From: Magicicada septendecula
Lineage: Eukaryota > Arthropoda > Insecta > Hemiptera > Cicadidae
Reading direction: 5' to 3'
Assembly: GCA_034769895.1 (NCBI GenBank)
Contig: CM068372.1
Span: 369,415,258-369,479,257 of the forward strand
Length of the DNA: 64,000 nucleotides
The position numbers and the translations under genes were made by a program. The notes beneath the pieces were generated by a model that worked only from the letters and a program-made list of their open reading frames with translations, did not search any database and was not told the DNA's origin. Positions 12,372-24,065 of the stretch are shown piece by piece; position 1 is the stretch's first letter; the number at the start of each line of letters is the position of its first letter.

Positions 12372-12600
12372 AATGAGACGGACAGTAAGGTCGAGAAAAC
12401 GACGATGTCAGCAGGAAATGGAAAAAAAATTGGAAATGTTAAGAGTTAGAAAAAGAGATCCGGAACTGTATAGCACTTCGGAAAATTAAGAAGAAGAAGA
12501 GCACGAAGAAGACAAAGAAAACAGGAAAAAACTTTATGAACTTTCTGCCGTATTCACTCACAAGACGTGGCGGTTAGTTGCCACTGTAGATCGCGTTATA
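12372..12600 (+). other. Lysine/arginine-rich short frame, not recognised
   Basis: A 37-codon frame from ATG at 12373 encodes a basic peptide that begins MRRTVRSRKRRCQQEMEKK. After its stop the same frame resumes as Glu/Lys-rich sequence to about 12600. Composition is coding-like and might be a decayed transposon or gene remnant, but no family is recognised and a chance origin is possible. Confidence 0.15.
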
Positions 12601-12736
12601 AAATAAAAATGGGAGCTACTCTGTTGCATAACTTATGTAACTATACAATAGTTAACATAAGAGTAACAGAACGAACAATTTGCGGCTCTATACCGAATAA
12701 AGAGTGTTGGAAGTTGTAACGGTTACTGACTGCGGG

Positions 12737-12865
12737 GCTGTGCGAGACGAAGGGTATGCCCGTCGCTCGCTCGTGTGCTGCGTCCCGAGCTTCAAATAGA
12801 GCTTCTGCCGCAGGAACCACAGATGTGCTGGATATTTAGGGTGTGGCCTGCTACCGGCCGTGGGT
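12737..12865 (+). repeat. Dispersed repeat, copy 1 (pair with 47948-48077)
   Basis: About 130 bp closely matching 47948-48077 in the same orientation. Shared phrases include TGTGCTGCGTCCCGAGCTTC, AAATAGAGCT and CACAGATGTGCTGGATAT. No coding sense is apparent. It sits directly downstream (minus sense) of a Jockey-like fragment, so it might be part of a LINE untranslated region; that is inference. Confidence 0.65.
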
Positions 12866-12989
12866 CGTCAGTTAATTACTTAATTCATGAGCGTTCGCCG
12901 AGGCCGAGTCCAAGATTCATCCGCCACAGGTTGTAGCGACCGAGGACGCTAATAAGGTGGTTGTCCTGGAAGCGGGCGGTGCGGCGGTA

Positions 12990-13622
12990 GTGTCGCCTAC
13001 GTAGAGTCTGTCAAGGAGCCTTATACGTCTGGAGAAGACTACGGCTGTGCTTTTGGCCGCGTTGATGGCAATCCTCCATATCTCTAGCCACTCAACGTAT
13101 TCAAAATACGGATACTCCTTACCGTGTCCCCATAGAGGCGTATAGGGAACGGACACGCAGGGATTCTGTGATGGTTTTGTTAGAAGTCAGGTAGTGGGCT
13201 TTGCACCCCCAGCGCAGTCCTCGGTCCAGGAGAGACAGAAGCTTTCGCTTATGGGTCTTAGACAAGTAGCCCCATACGGGAATCGCGTAGGTAACCATCG
13301 GCACCTCATAGGTGGTGACGAGAAGCTTCCCTAGACTGTAGGTGATAAAGTTACTGCAAAGCAGGGGACGGAGTTGATATAGACGATGGGCGGTCTTGCG
13401 AGTTTCTTGCTCAGAGTGTGTCCGCCAGGTAAGACGTCGATCTAGGTGGAGCCCGAGGTAGGCCTACTTAACCTCTCGAGACCAGGGCAGAGGAGTGTCG
13501 CCTACGTAGAGTCTGTTAGGGAGCTTGTGTCTGGAGAAGACTACGGCTGTGCTCTTGGCCGCGTTGATGGCAACCCTCCATATCTCTGCCCACTCAACGT
13601 ATTCAAAATACTATTATTCCTT
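12990..13622 (-). pseudogene. Jockey-like reverse transcriptase C-terminal fragment with flanking direct repeat
   Basis: On the minus strand, 13622-13495 encodes a stretch with INAAKSTAVVFSR and RLYVGDT. Then 13440-13161 encodes VTYAIPVWGY, the RT thumb signature of Jockey-clade LINEs, followed by LLDRGLRWGCKAHYLTSNKT. The first piece is present again downstream at 13118-12990 at roughly 93% identity, so the C-terminal piece lies between two direct copies of the upstream piece. Frames are broken and no catalytic YxDD is present. It is a dead fragment of a non-LTR retrotransposon that has undergone partial duplication. Confidence 0.72.
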
Positions 13623-13639
13623 ACACAAGGAATAGTTTT

Positions 13640-15000
13640 ATAAAAATAAATATAGAATTCGAGTCAAAAAGGAATGGAAATGGAGTAAACAATGGAAGGA
13701 ATAGGAAAAAACAGTCTCACAACCGAACACTTAAAAAACTATGGCAACGATTCCTCTATCTAGCAGAATAATTTTGTTCACAACAGACTATACCGCACAG
13801 GAAACAGACTGATGTATTCTGGTGTACGCCCCTGTCTAAGACAACCACCGTCGCGTCCTAGTCTTGCTACAAACTGGGAAACGTTGTCGGTATCTCACCA
13901 AGAGTATTATTAAACCGTATTCTATAATAAGGGTTGTTAACTGTGCACATGCGCACAACAGACAAAGACCACCCCAGTAACCCAATTACTACAACCCTTT
14001 GTTGCAGGTAATGTAAACATGCCACAAGCAATCAACGTTTATTCCGATATTTCCTTTCTCCTCCACATTCGCTCCACGAAAACAACAATGCACACTGTAT
14101 TATTACGAAACAAATTAATGTCTTTATTATTGCCAGTTCGTAATTTGAGTACGTAATCAGAGCCTACAGTAAACAGTCATTCTTGTTACTCAGATATGGT
14201 AGTGTCTTGATTAATCTTTCCACATAACCTCCGTCTTCTACGCTAATCGAATTGAACTGTTCCGACCTCAAGTGTCCAAACGTCTGCTCTTTGACCGTTC
14301 ATCGATTTCTTGTACTTTGCACTTTCCATTACCTTTCGTATGTATCTTTCTAATTTTGTTATTGTTCTTAAACCTTTTACCCATAATACGGTCTCCAGTT
14401 CGCGATAAGTTAATTAATTGTCTCAATGTAATCCGTCTTGCGACTTAGTATTTTCCTTATCGCGACATGTTTCGGGAACACGTTCCTATCAAGTGCTAAA
14501 AATTCTTATCCTTTCATAAGGACACGTCGGTGAAATTCAAACCAGTCATTATATAAATTATTCGATGAACACACATAACACGATGTCCACAGTCCTTACA
14601 AAGAACAAGGAGGAAGCAAAAACCGACTGACATTATCAGTGAGTCAAGTAGACATTGAACGGTTGACGTTGTTACGCCAAACAGGTGATGGTGAATTAGA
14701 ATGCTACACTTTATGAATCATAAACGATTGTTTCAGTTATCTGCAACTGTCAGTTAACAAGTATTGGTCTACAGAACGTCCTCACTAGCTGAACGAGTCG
14801 CCATTTCGTAATCGGGTACGGTGCGATTGTGGGGTAATCGTATCGAGATCGTCATTTTTGACACGACGCGTGTTAATTCTGTGAGCTGTTAACACAGTGG
14901 CATGCCTTAGAATTTTTGACGACCTGACTGACGCCCAGTTGGACTAATGGTGGACACGAAAATTGCTCCTTCAAACAAAGATGGAGCAACACACTACACG
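13640..15000. other. No gene recognised
   Basis: No repeat partner found in this window. A minus-strand frame of about 50 codons near 14220-14400 is open and Lys/Arg-rich but matches no family I know. No RNA gene or terminal-repeat structure is seen. Confidence 0.4.
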
Positions 15001-15415
15001 TCTCGTGACTCACTGACCAGTGCTCATACAGCTTTCACGGAAATGTCAGAATTTCCGACAGAATGCCACGGAATGTTATCTGTGACGCTTTTTGAAGTAA
15101 AACGGACAAAATCTCCATGCAGACCACTGGCAATACCCTTCAGCGTCAGGCGCGTCAAGTCAGTTTGGTTATTCGAGTACATAAATCCATCACTGTGCAG
15201 TCGAGTCAGTTTGGTTATTCGAGTACATAAATCCTGCAGATACCTCACTGCTAACACGTCTTGTAAGACAAAAAATTGTAAATTTATGAACCAAAGTTAG
15301 TATCAGTACTTCAGGGGTGAACAGAGGTTCAGTTCACACGATGTATCCTAGCTGGATTCTCTGCACGCTTCAACCTGTCTTGGCTGGATTCCCTTTCATT
15401 AATCTTTCCTACCTG
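15001..15415 (+). repeat. Duplicated unit A, left copy
   Basis: This segment matches 15686-16070 at high identity, from CTCACTGACCAG through AATGTTATCTGTGACGCTTT to TTTCATTAATCTTTCCTACC. The left copy has an extra internal tandem: GTCAGTTTGGTTATTCGAGT occurs at about 15158 and again about 15206, but once in the right copy. It does not encode a recognisable protein. Confidence 0.85.
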
Positions 15416-15685
15416 GATTCTCTGATGGTTTTGTTAGAAGTCAGGTAGTGGGCTTTGCACGCCCAGCGCAATCCTCGGTCCAGGAGAGACTGAAGCTTTC
15501 GCTTATGGGTCTTAGACAAGTAGCCCCATACGGGAATCGCGTAGGTAACCATCGGCACCACACAGGTGGTGACGATAAGCTTCCCTAGGCTGCGGGTCAT
15601 AAAGTTAATGCAAGCAGGGGACGGAGTTAATATAGACGATGGGCGGTCTTGCGGGTTTCTTGCCCGGAGTGTGTCCGCCAGGTAC
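15416..15685 (-). pseudogene. Jockey-like RT C-terminal fragment between two A units
   Basis: Minus-strand sequence encodes VTYAIPVWGY and SLLDRGLRWACKAHYLTSNK, roughly 93% identical at DNA level to 13161-13430. Both copies start at the same place in the LINE (GGATTCT-TGATGGTTTTG) and diverge just after GTGTCCGCCAGGTA. The two loci are therefore related by duplication or by a shared truncated source rather than by independent insertions. No catalytic motif is present. Confidence 0.72.
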
Positions 15686-16070
15686 TCGTAACTCACTGAC
15701 CAGCGCTCACACAGCTTTCACGGAAATGTCAGAATTTCCGTCAGAATGTCCGGAATGTTATCTGTGACGCTTTTTGAAGGAAAACGGACAAAATCTCCAT
15801 GCAGACAACTGGCAATACCCTTCAGCGTCAGGCGCGTCGAGTCAGTTTGGTTATTCGAGTACATAAATCCATCACTGTGCACACACCTCACTGCTAACAC
15901 GTTTTGTAAGACTAAAAATTGTAAATTTATGAAACAAAGTTAGGACCAGTAGGCCCTACATCACGGGTGAATACAGGTTCAGCACACACGATGTATCCTA
16001 GCTGGAGTGTCTCCACGCTTCAATCTGTCTTGGCTGGATTCCCTTTCATTAATCTTTCCTACCTGGTTTC
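15686..16070 (+). repeat. Duplicated unit A, right copy
   Basis: The second copy of unit A. The A-Jockey-A order reads as a tandem duplication of about 680 bp, or as recombination around the Jockey fragment. Divergence of several percent shows it is not a simple assembly duplicate. Confidence 0.85.
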
Positions 16071-17721
16071 TCTCGACCAACTCTTGGTCTTTTCTACTCC
16101 GACGCTATTAGGTTTTCGAGGGCTAGGGATCTTTCACTTTTTCATACTTTAGCTTTACTTTGTAATTCTTGTTTTCTCGTTTTTTTTTCATGCTACCTGG
16201 TCAGGGTTAAAGTTAAGTTGGTCAACTATCCCAGAGGCGGAAGAGGAAGGTTTACCAACGGCACTAGGAAGGAAGAACCTAGGAGGTGGGTCTCCTAATG
16301 AAACCCAGTGGTTCAAAGGTAGCACTTCTACTACTGGTCTTACTCTACAGGATGCTTGTAACGTCCTTAGAGGACACTGCCGAAGAAGAAGAAGGAGAAG
16401 AAGAAGAAGAAGAAGAAGAAGATAGTCTCAAAGAATGTTCATTTACTTTTTTCTACCGTTTATGTTAAGTTATTCATAACAAAGTGCGGCTGTAGGTGTT
16501 CAGCTGACCGGTTTTAAGTTCCAACTCTGTACAAAGGGATTGTTTTTAATCCTAAAGGTATTCATTTTACAATATTCACGGACGTTTCACTGGAACTTTC
16601 TAAGCGGCAGGTAAATTATAATGCATCGTATCGTTAGAACGAAGTCAGGTAGGGCTACATGGTCTTAATTTAATTTTAGGTGATTTATGTTAATTATTTA
16701 AAATTTTAAACCAATTTTGACACAGTTGATTAGTTACAATCAAAACGTACACATGCACGACTTTAACCAGCTGATACGGTTGTACATGTAATGTAACCTA
16801 TTCCGATACGCAGTCTTCAGTAAACACTGGTGTAGGGCTACTGTTGATTACCTACTGTCCGTATTTAGGAGTACACGTACAACCGAAGTCATACTTTACA
16901 GATAATACAGTTAAAATAATATGAGACCCCATCTAATCCTTTAAGCTGTTTACCGTATAATAATTACAATGTTTTCTTGGTGAGGAGGTTGAGGTGACCT
17001 TCAACACTATAAAGCGACCCTGAGCAACAGCAGTGGATTGTACAACAAAAGACAGGCCACGGTACCAACGCCGGCTGTGTGTAACTAAAATTGACCGGAA
17101 CACTTTTGTCCACACAATAAACTTTGTCAGAAGCAGAAGAAGAAGAGGCGAAATCAGTTCCGCTCCCACCGGCACCGCTCCGTGAAAACATTTGTTTCCA
17201 TAATATTAATTCGCTCCATTCACACTGTCCGTTCCATTCTGTAGTCGCTGCTTGTAGTGGTACGAATAAACTCTTTGAAGAAACTATCGTTTATAAATTC
17301 CACTCACTCTGAAGACCACCTTATTAAACGATCTACTGATACTTTCGTTTTACAGTGAATTTTTAATTTGATTCACCACTTGTTGACAGACGGTTAACTT
17401 TGAGCATTACGTATTTTTGTTTTCACTTTTAATTCTCATTTTTACGTTATAGTTTCCTCCATCGATATGAGATCTGGCGAGATGTGGATTATCGTTGACC
17501 CTATTGTGTTTAATAAAATTAAAATAAAGTCCTTGAATGTGGCAAAAGTGTTCTTTTTTCTAAATGTTCTTTCCACCGCTGTTATAAACTTTTCATCTTT
17601 CATTCAAGTTAAAAACTTGTAATTCCTCCCTTATGGGCTCATTTGTATACGATCAAGGGCTGTTTTCTATAGCCGTGTTTACACAGACTGCTGTGAACAA
17701 ATGTTTGCATTATTTGTTGTT
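16071..17721. other. No gene recognised; GAA tract
   Basis: A (GAA)n tract of about 40 bp lies at 16382-16421, producing a poly-Glu frame that is not a gene. The rest has no recognisable motif. Confidence 0.45.
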
Positions 17722-17729
17722 ATAAAGTT

Positions 17730-18884
17730 CAGTGGCGGCTGGTGTTATGGTTGCAGCGTTGCAACAACCACCAATATAGAATTACTAAACTATAAAATAA
17801 TATACGAAAACATTAAGCAGTTAAAAGTGTCATAAATTTCAACGGAAAACGTATTAGATTCTATGCGGCAATGTTCACGTGCATTTCAAATGTAGCCCGC
17901 TTGCAACTTGAAGAGTAAATGGCAGAGCTTACTACACAAGCATATGGGAGAACGTGCGTTACTCTTCACAGTTGCTGTATGTTCCCTACCTTAGCTAGGC
18001 GGTTGCAAAGTTTCCGCAACGTTCCACTATCAGCGCTGTAGTGCATCTTTAATTTTGTCATGAAGTGTGGACAGCCTTCTTGATTTGTAAAATGTATCAA
18101 GTTTAGTGTTTATGTTGGTTCAAAGTAAACGTATACTCGTTGTTCTTGAGCTTATAAAATTATAGTTATAATTTTTTATAACTGTGATTGTAATAATTAC
18201 GTGTCAATCAAAAATAAAAATTAAAAGATTTGTGAAATTTTATAAATTTTATACTGATTTATTTTTTCTTGTTGTTCGTAAATGAAAGCAGGCAGTATTC
18301 CACTCACTTCTCTTTTAGAGTAGAGTTTTCAAGTAATATTTTATGTAGTTGAATTTATGTGCCTTGCAGTTTATATACAGGGAAAATCTGTTCTTATAGC
18401 TCAAATGAGTCATTTAAAAATAACTAGCTTGTATTATAAATTTTCTGTTCTTATTTTTTATTTTTTATTTTTACTTAATTTTTTTTTGCTGTTCTCGTAA
18501 ATACAAGGATCGCTTTCAAATCAGTGTATTATTTTATAGGTATAAAAAGCATGATACTGTTTATCTTTTTCTTTTCTCTGTATATTTAATATTTGATTAC
18601 TGCAAAGTTAGTGATGCTTGTAGCAATAATTCATGAGTACGTGGGAACATGGAATCTGGCATAGGTAGACATACTGATAGAATCATTCCATTATCATTAG
18701 CAGCTCTCTTTTGGGGGAAAACAGTAACTTTCTATTTTCTTTCCATACGACAGCACTATGTATGATGCAGATATGTTGGTCTGCACCCTGTTTAATGTGC
18801 CCTTTTACCCCCTACCTCGTCAACACCCCCACCAACTCAACAACTACTGCAACCACCAAAATTTGGATGCACCAGCCGCCACTG
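17730..18884. mobile_element. Non-autonomous hAT-type element, 1155 bp
   Basis: Fifteen-base perfect terminal inverted repeats CAGTGGCGGCTGGTG bound the element. Flanking 8-bp duplications ATAAAGTT (17722-17729) and GTAAAGTT (18885-18892) agree at seven of eight positions. The interior is AT-rich with no transposase. A shorter relative in the opposite orientation is at 40484-41031, so both are deletion derivatives of one hAT family. The TIR, the duplication length and the CAGTG ends are the evidence for hAT. Confidence 0.88.
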
Positions 18885-18892
18885 GTAAAGTT

Positions 18893-20600
18893 ATATATTG
18901 ACAACCAAAGTTGAAAACCACAGTACTAGTTTGGCTTTATTTTTGTATGCAACGTTTAATCGCATGGACTCAAACTATTACTCAGGTCATTTACTGACCT
19001 GACCTCACTTCAGTCTTGCTCCAGTATCACTTCAAGATGTCGAGTGTGGAGGATGTTGTACTTGCTGCAGATTTTGGCGAAACAACGGACATCAAGAAGA
19101 TACTGAATCAGACCGTCATTAAAATCGAGAGCTAAGTACAGTGGAAGTCAGCTTTTGAAGGATTTAAATACAGATGACATTGATCCTTTGTCAGTGAATT
19201 GAGATCTGATGGTAGCTAAAAACTTGCAAATCATGTTTACAGCAAATGTTTACAACTTCCTTTGATCTAAAGGTTCTAAGTACATTAATTAGCCCGTCAT
19301 AGGGTACCAGCCTATAGATTGTTAAGTCGTATGAAGGGGCTGCATCCTTACGGGCTATGATGACTTCCGGTAATTTTTATTCAGGATTGTCTTCTCCTAG
19401 CCTCTGATGCTCCAACACCCACCTGCAAGGCAGCAGAAAAATGTAATCCCATAAAAATAGGACGTAGTATTACACTCGACTAAATGTAACTAGATTCACG
19501 ATAAGCCTGTCCTCGATCCCTTCTCTTAACTTGGTACTGGTGGCTGTTGCTGTCCTCCACCAGGAATATTTATCGAACTTCCGGTCCAGATCTGTACCCT
19601 TCTGCATCAACAAGGTCACCTCTTGTAGGATGTGGCACTTGACCACGTACTACTGTCTTGGCTGGTGAGACGCTGAGGGCTTCCTTCGGGAGCTAACATC
19701 ACTTCATCCAACCTGGAAACTAGTGAGAACCAGTGCCCAGTCAACCTGGTACAAAGGTACTACCTCTCCAGATTCCCTCGACCCCACTCGGGACACTCCT
19801 TTCTTGTAATTTATAAGACGCAAATTGGCAATTAACCCAACCTCTCCTGAACGATTCGACTGTTCAAAAACGGGTCTGTTACTTCTAAAATGTATAAATA
19901 CAATTTTCTCTTAGCATGCGTCTTGGCTTCAGCATCTAGCAATTTTTTTTTTTTTTTTTTTTGCGCGGATAACAGCCAAATAGCGTGGAGATTCTGGACT
20001 GTAACACCTGATCACGGATTCTTGATCGAGCCGGTTCTCTTTGGTCTAACCGCAGTTCCCTAAGTCTTACAGGTAACAACCGAAAGATTTATGTTATGCA
20101 GGCGATGATGATGACGATGATGGCAAGTAACTTATCAGATATAAACAGACCGTTATTGCATCAATTCCATACATGACCTATAACGAATTTCGGTATATTT
20201 CTATGTCCAAACAAACTGGTCTTATCTGTACACGTTACTATTTGTTCACGACCTGGTAATTCTGTACCACGTACCTGTAGTAAATTAATATACAAAGAGA
20301 AATTCTGAAATGAACATAAAGCATGGGATTTAGAGACTGAGTCTGGAGTCAACGGAATGTCTCGTAGTTGTAGAAAAAGAAGACTTAGACTTAGTTTAAT
20401 GGAGTTTAGTACACAAGTGGTCCTGTGTACAGCACCTGGCCCCGAGTTCAAGGTGCGTCTTTCAGCCTCCCCCTCCAGGGTCGACTTTGCCTGTCGAAAT
20501 GAGTACCTTGGATGATTTCTGGGGTGAAGCGTAGTGCCGGCCATGTACGCCGAAAGACTCATATTAGGTAGTCTCTCGTAACTAACTGTAGAATCGTTAG
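18893..20600. other. No gene recognised
   Basis: A short frame at about 19038-19131 begins MSSVEDVVLAADFGETTDI but stops soon and has no family match that I know. A poly-T run is at about 19946-19964. A (GATGAT)-like tail at 20104-20125 may mark the 3' end of an unrecognised LINE. The 133-codon minus frame at 20161-20562 has no recognisable domain. Confidence 0.4.
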
Positions 20601-20639
20601 GGGCCCATTATCTTCTTCTTCTTCTTCTAGAAGGCTTGT

Positions 20640-20970
20640 ACTTGTTTACAATTACCGGTATTCTATCTGCATCTATGAGACTTAAATGCTGTCTCCATTA
20701 TCCCCCATCTTCTTCAGTTTTCTCATTTAGATTATATATATTTAATTCTTCCTGTATATATCTACATTTCTTATATAATCCCTTCTTGTACATCCTTTAA
20801 CCCTTCTTAAAAATCTCAACTCTGCTGATTGTATGTTGCTTTTATCTCTTTGTTTTGTAATCCAGGATTCAATAGCACTGGAACAGCCATTGTTTTGTAG
20901 AATTTTAATTTTGTCTCACGTCTCATTTTATTTTTCAGTGTTCTGTTTATAGCATTATGTATTTTTTGTA
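20640..20970 (-). pseudogene. RTE-like LINE reverse transcriptase relic
   Basis: Conceptual reading of the minus strand gives RRETKLKFYKTMAVPVLL followed by a broken FLRRVKGCTRRD-like stretch and VDIYRK. This is the thumb/C-terminal region shared with the relics at 23.4 and 38.9 kb (LKFYKT...PV, then FLRR, then RNxDIR). It has several frameshifts and stops. It is 5'-truncated and long dead. Confidence 0.6.
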
Positions 20971-21321
20971 GTATTTTGTAAAATGGGCCATTATTATTAT
21001 TATTAATTAAATATCAACTTAAGAGAGACGCATAGAAAACTGTAGAAGTCAAGGACGAAGATCTATATAGAAAGTAAATAAAATTTGTTGGAAAAAGGGA
21101 ATGAGAACGGACATCAAGAAGGGATTCAACCGTACGACAGTAGGGTGAAGTGTCGCGAGGCACACGCCAGAAGTGATAACCGGTAGCATTTTTGATTGGC
21201 ATCACTGTGTGACTGCTACGTTAGATATGGTGGCGCAGCCCCAAAGCTCGATTCCATAAGTCTATATGGGTTTCAGAGACGTAGTCTTTAGCTAGATAAG
21301 ATTTTCTGCCTACCAGCCAGT

Positions 21322-21545
21322 TCATCATCATCACCACTCCAAGGATTAGGCCATAGACCTGTTGCGGAACCCATCTCCTGTCGGTCTACCGATATCTCTC
21401 TTCCCAGTAGGGTGATAACCCAAGGCAGCCACGGTTAGACGGATATCAGGCATGCGGTTCAAGTGTTCACACCATCTCCTTCTGTGGTCTTCAATCTCCT
21501 GGTAATCTGATTTCCGAGGCTCGTACGAATTCTGTAAGAACATAT
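21322..21545 (-). pseudogene. LINE family B 3' end, minus copy
   Basis: The minus strand encodes CEHLNRMPDIRL, LGYHPTGKRDIGRP and a stop, ending in a (GATGAT)n tail at about 21322-21335. A plus-strand copy of the same 3' end is at 49870-50015 with the same kind of tail. The HLxRM...R..LGY..xGxRdxGRP pattern is the C terminus of RTE-type endonuclease-reverse transcriptases. Only the terminal approx. 65 codons are present. Confidence 0.65.
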
Positions 21546-22428
21546 ATTTTTTACTTAAGCAGATTACTAGCCTGCTGGAAAACTGCCAACCTGGAGAACA
21601 AGGAACTTTGATTTCGGGCTGCTCTTCCCCTAGAGAGTTGCTTTCACCTCAGCTGACGAGCTCTCTCTGCCCGATCGCAGAAGACTAACTAACTTAGCCC
21701 ATGTGTGCAGCCGTTGGCCAACTATAGGCACTTCCGCCTCCACACTAGATGCACACCCTGCTACCGATGTGCACCATCCTTCCAGGCCAGTACTCAGAAT
21801 CCCAGGCTGCCCTGACAGAACCCCCATCTCTTTTTGCTTACCGATCCACTCCGTCGAAGGGATTGGCTACCACAACCTTGGAGTGGATTGGTAATGTACG
21901 ACGATTTTGATTCGTTGAGCTTGATTTTCCATACTGCAGAAAGGGGTTTGAAATAATACAGAGATTTTAAATAGCCGATGACCAATAAAACAAACTGACC
22001 TCTTCAGAAAAGACGGGTCACGCACCAGTCTCGGACGGAGGTTCCTCTGTAACCGAAGCTTCAGCACATATCGTAAGCTTCAGCGTATTCAATTTAAGCG
22101 CAACTACTAAGCACATTGATCGTACACCATAATCGATCTACTCTGCTGCACGGAATCGATCGTTCCGTGACGTTCTCGAACAGTAAACAGCCTAAACAGT
22201 TAACTAGCAGAAAGGTCAGAGACGCCTTATCTTTACATAAACATGCGACTAGTTTATATCGGCCGAACCACGGTACGTCGTTTGTCATTCTAAATGAAGA
22301 CACAAAGACACTGCTGTGCCATTGTTTGCGGGCGGACGACGGACTATAAAGTCAGCATCGACGATGATGTTGTCTGATCTGTGTGTAACTGATCTGTCTT
22401 AACAACAAACAAACGGGGGGAGCAGGGG

Positions 22429-22432
<4 letters not shown>
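21546..22432. other. No gene recognised
   Basis: Mixed-composition sequence with several 60-77-codon open frames on both strands, none with a recognisable domain. Confidence 0.4.

Positions 22433-22500
<68 letters not shown>
22433..22500 (+). repeat. (GA)n microsatellite
   Basis: A 68-bp uninterrupted GA run; Ser-Leu frames on the minus strand are artefacts. Confidence 0.95.
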
Positions 22501-22505
<5 letters not shown>

Positions 22506-23111
22506 AACAACAACGTTTACGATACCAAGTGCAGAAAGAGAGTGAGCGAGTACAACGACTGACACAGTAATGCATTCGTATGTTGGTTGACATTGACGTC
22601 CGATTAGAATATGCTAATGCGCCGTTGTGAAGACAGGTGATTGCCCGCGCGCGCGTATGCACTCTCACCATACGTATTTATTTACGTAAAGATTTTTATA
22701 CACATATATTTCTTAAACGCGCGCTCGCGAATGTGTGTGATTGTAAAATATTTTTAGGGCTTAAAGAGCAATATAGGAGAAGTTGGAAAAATTAAAAGAT
22801 TCCATTATGTAAACTATTTATTCAGCAAAACTGGCTTCACAGTCAAACATAAATAAATACTCTTCACGATTATTAGAGGAATAATCACGATGTTTTTTTA
22901 CAGATTTTTCTTTAAATTGAAGGAGACAATAATAGAAAAGACGTTTATTAATAGAAAAATAACAGAAGTTTATCGAGACGCCCGCTTTACATTTGTGGAC
23001 TACAAGCGAACTGTTGATTAAGCGAAGAGACTTTTGCTTTTCGAATATTGTGTAGAAACGGTGATTTACCAGCCATCTCGTTACCTGTTTTTCTGGACAG
23101 CGGCTATCAGA

Positions 23112-23966
23112 AACAGCTGATGATGTAGTCTTAATACAGAAAACAGACGATGAGCTGCAGAATTCTTTACATCGTTTAAATCATATTTGTAAACAATACG
23201 ATTTTCACATATCTAAGGAGAAAACAAAAATCATGGCTTTTTGGAGGAAGTTTCCAGTCAGATAAAAAATTGTTCTTGATGGAACAGTTTTGGAGCAAGT
23301 CTCTGACCTCAATTACCTGGGTTGCACTATCAGTATTGGGAATGACACAGGCCGAGATATCACTACAAAAATATCGAAGTTTCAAATGATGTGTCGCGTC
23401 ATACATAGAACGCTGAGGGAAAAGACAATGAAGGAGCCACGGCTTAAATTTTATAAAACAATCCCAGTGCCTGTTGTACTATATGGGTGTGAAACATGGG
23501 TTCCTACAAAGAAGACTCAATACCAATTTCAAATGATGTGTCGCGTCATACATAGAACGCTGAGGGAAAAGACAATGAAGGAGCCACGGCTTAAATTTTA
23601 TAAAACAATCCCAGTGCCTGTTGTACTATATGGGTGTGAAACATGGGTTCCTACAAAGAAGACTCAATACCAATTTCAAATTTCGCAAATGATGTTTATG
23701 AAAAGAAAAAAAGGGTTGTACGAGACAGAATCGTTTGCGCAATGAGGATATTAGAGAAGAGCTACAGGCATTCTCCATAAATGATAAAATCCAGACATAT
23801 CGCAGGGAACGGTTACAGCATCTGGACAGAATGGAGGACGGACGACTACCTAAGGTTGCGTTTCGATATAGACCCTTTGGTACAAGAGATGTAGAAAGAC
23901 CGAGGGTGGGATGGAGGGATACTCTGTGAAGACGGAACAGGCAAAGTGCCTACTCCGTGAGGTGCA
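23112..23966 (+). pseudogene. RTE-like LINE RT fragment with internal duplication
   Basis: The fragment starts at the RT active site (ADDVVLI, from 23116). It continues through HISKEKTKIMAF, a stop near 23263, LNYLGCTIS and LKFYKT..PVVLYGCETW, then after a frameshift RNEDIREELQAF, HLDRMEDGRLPK and RPFGTRDVERPRVGW, ending at a stop near 23929. The block 23380-23673 is a perfect 2 x 147-bp tandem repeat that keeps frame. The 3' end runs straight into (GAA)33. It is a 5'-truncated non-LTR retrotransposon. The upstream palm (motifs A and B) is missing. Confidence 0.82.
23380..23673 (+). repeat. Perfect 147-bp tandem duplication inside the RT relic
   Basis: TTTCAAATGATGTGTCGCGT starts at 23380 and again at 23527. 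The two 147-bp units are identical base for base, and a third start (TTTCAAAT) appears at 23674 before the sequence diverges. The unit is 49 codons, so the duplication is in frame. Confidence 0.95.
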
Positions 23967-24065
23967 GAAGAAGAAGAAGAAGAAGAAGAAGAAGAAGAAG
24001 AAGAAGAAGAAGAAGAAGAAGAAGAAGAAGAAGAAGAAGAAGAAGAAGAAGAAGAAGAAGAAGAA
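23967..24065 (+). repeat. (GAA)33 tail microsatellite
   Basis: A pure 99-bp GAA run directly at the 3' end of the LINE relic. The related 3' end at 43.0-43.17 kb has only about four units, so the run probably expanded from the element's own 3' tail. Confidence 0.95.

Noticed and set aside
13496-13643. Plus-strand 65-codon frame
   Set aside because: It is the antisense shadow of the Jockey-like RT fragment.
20161-20562. 133-codon minus frame
   Set aside because: No motif, biased composition, no homologous copy; kept only in the region note.
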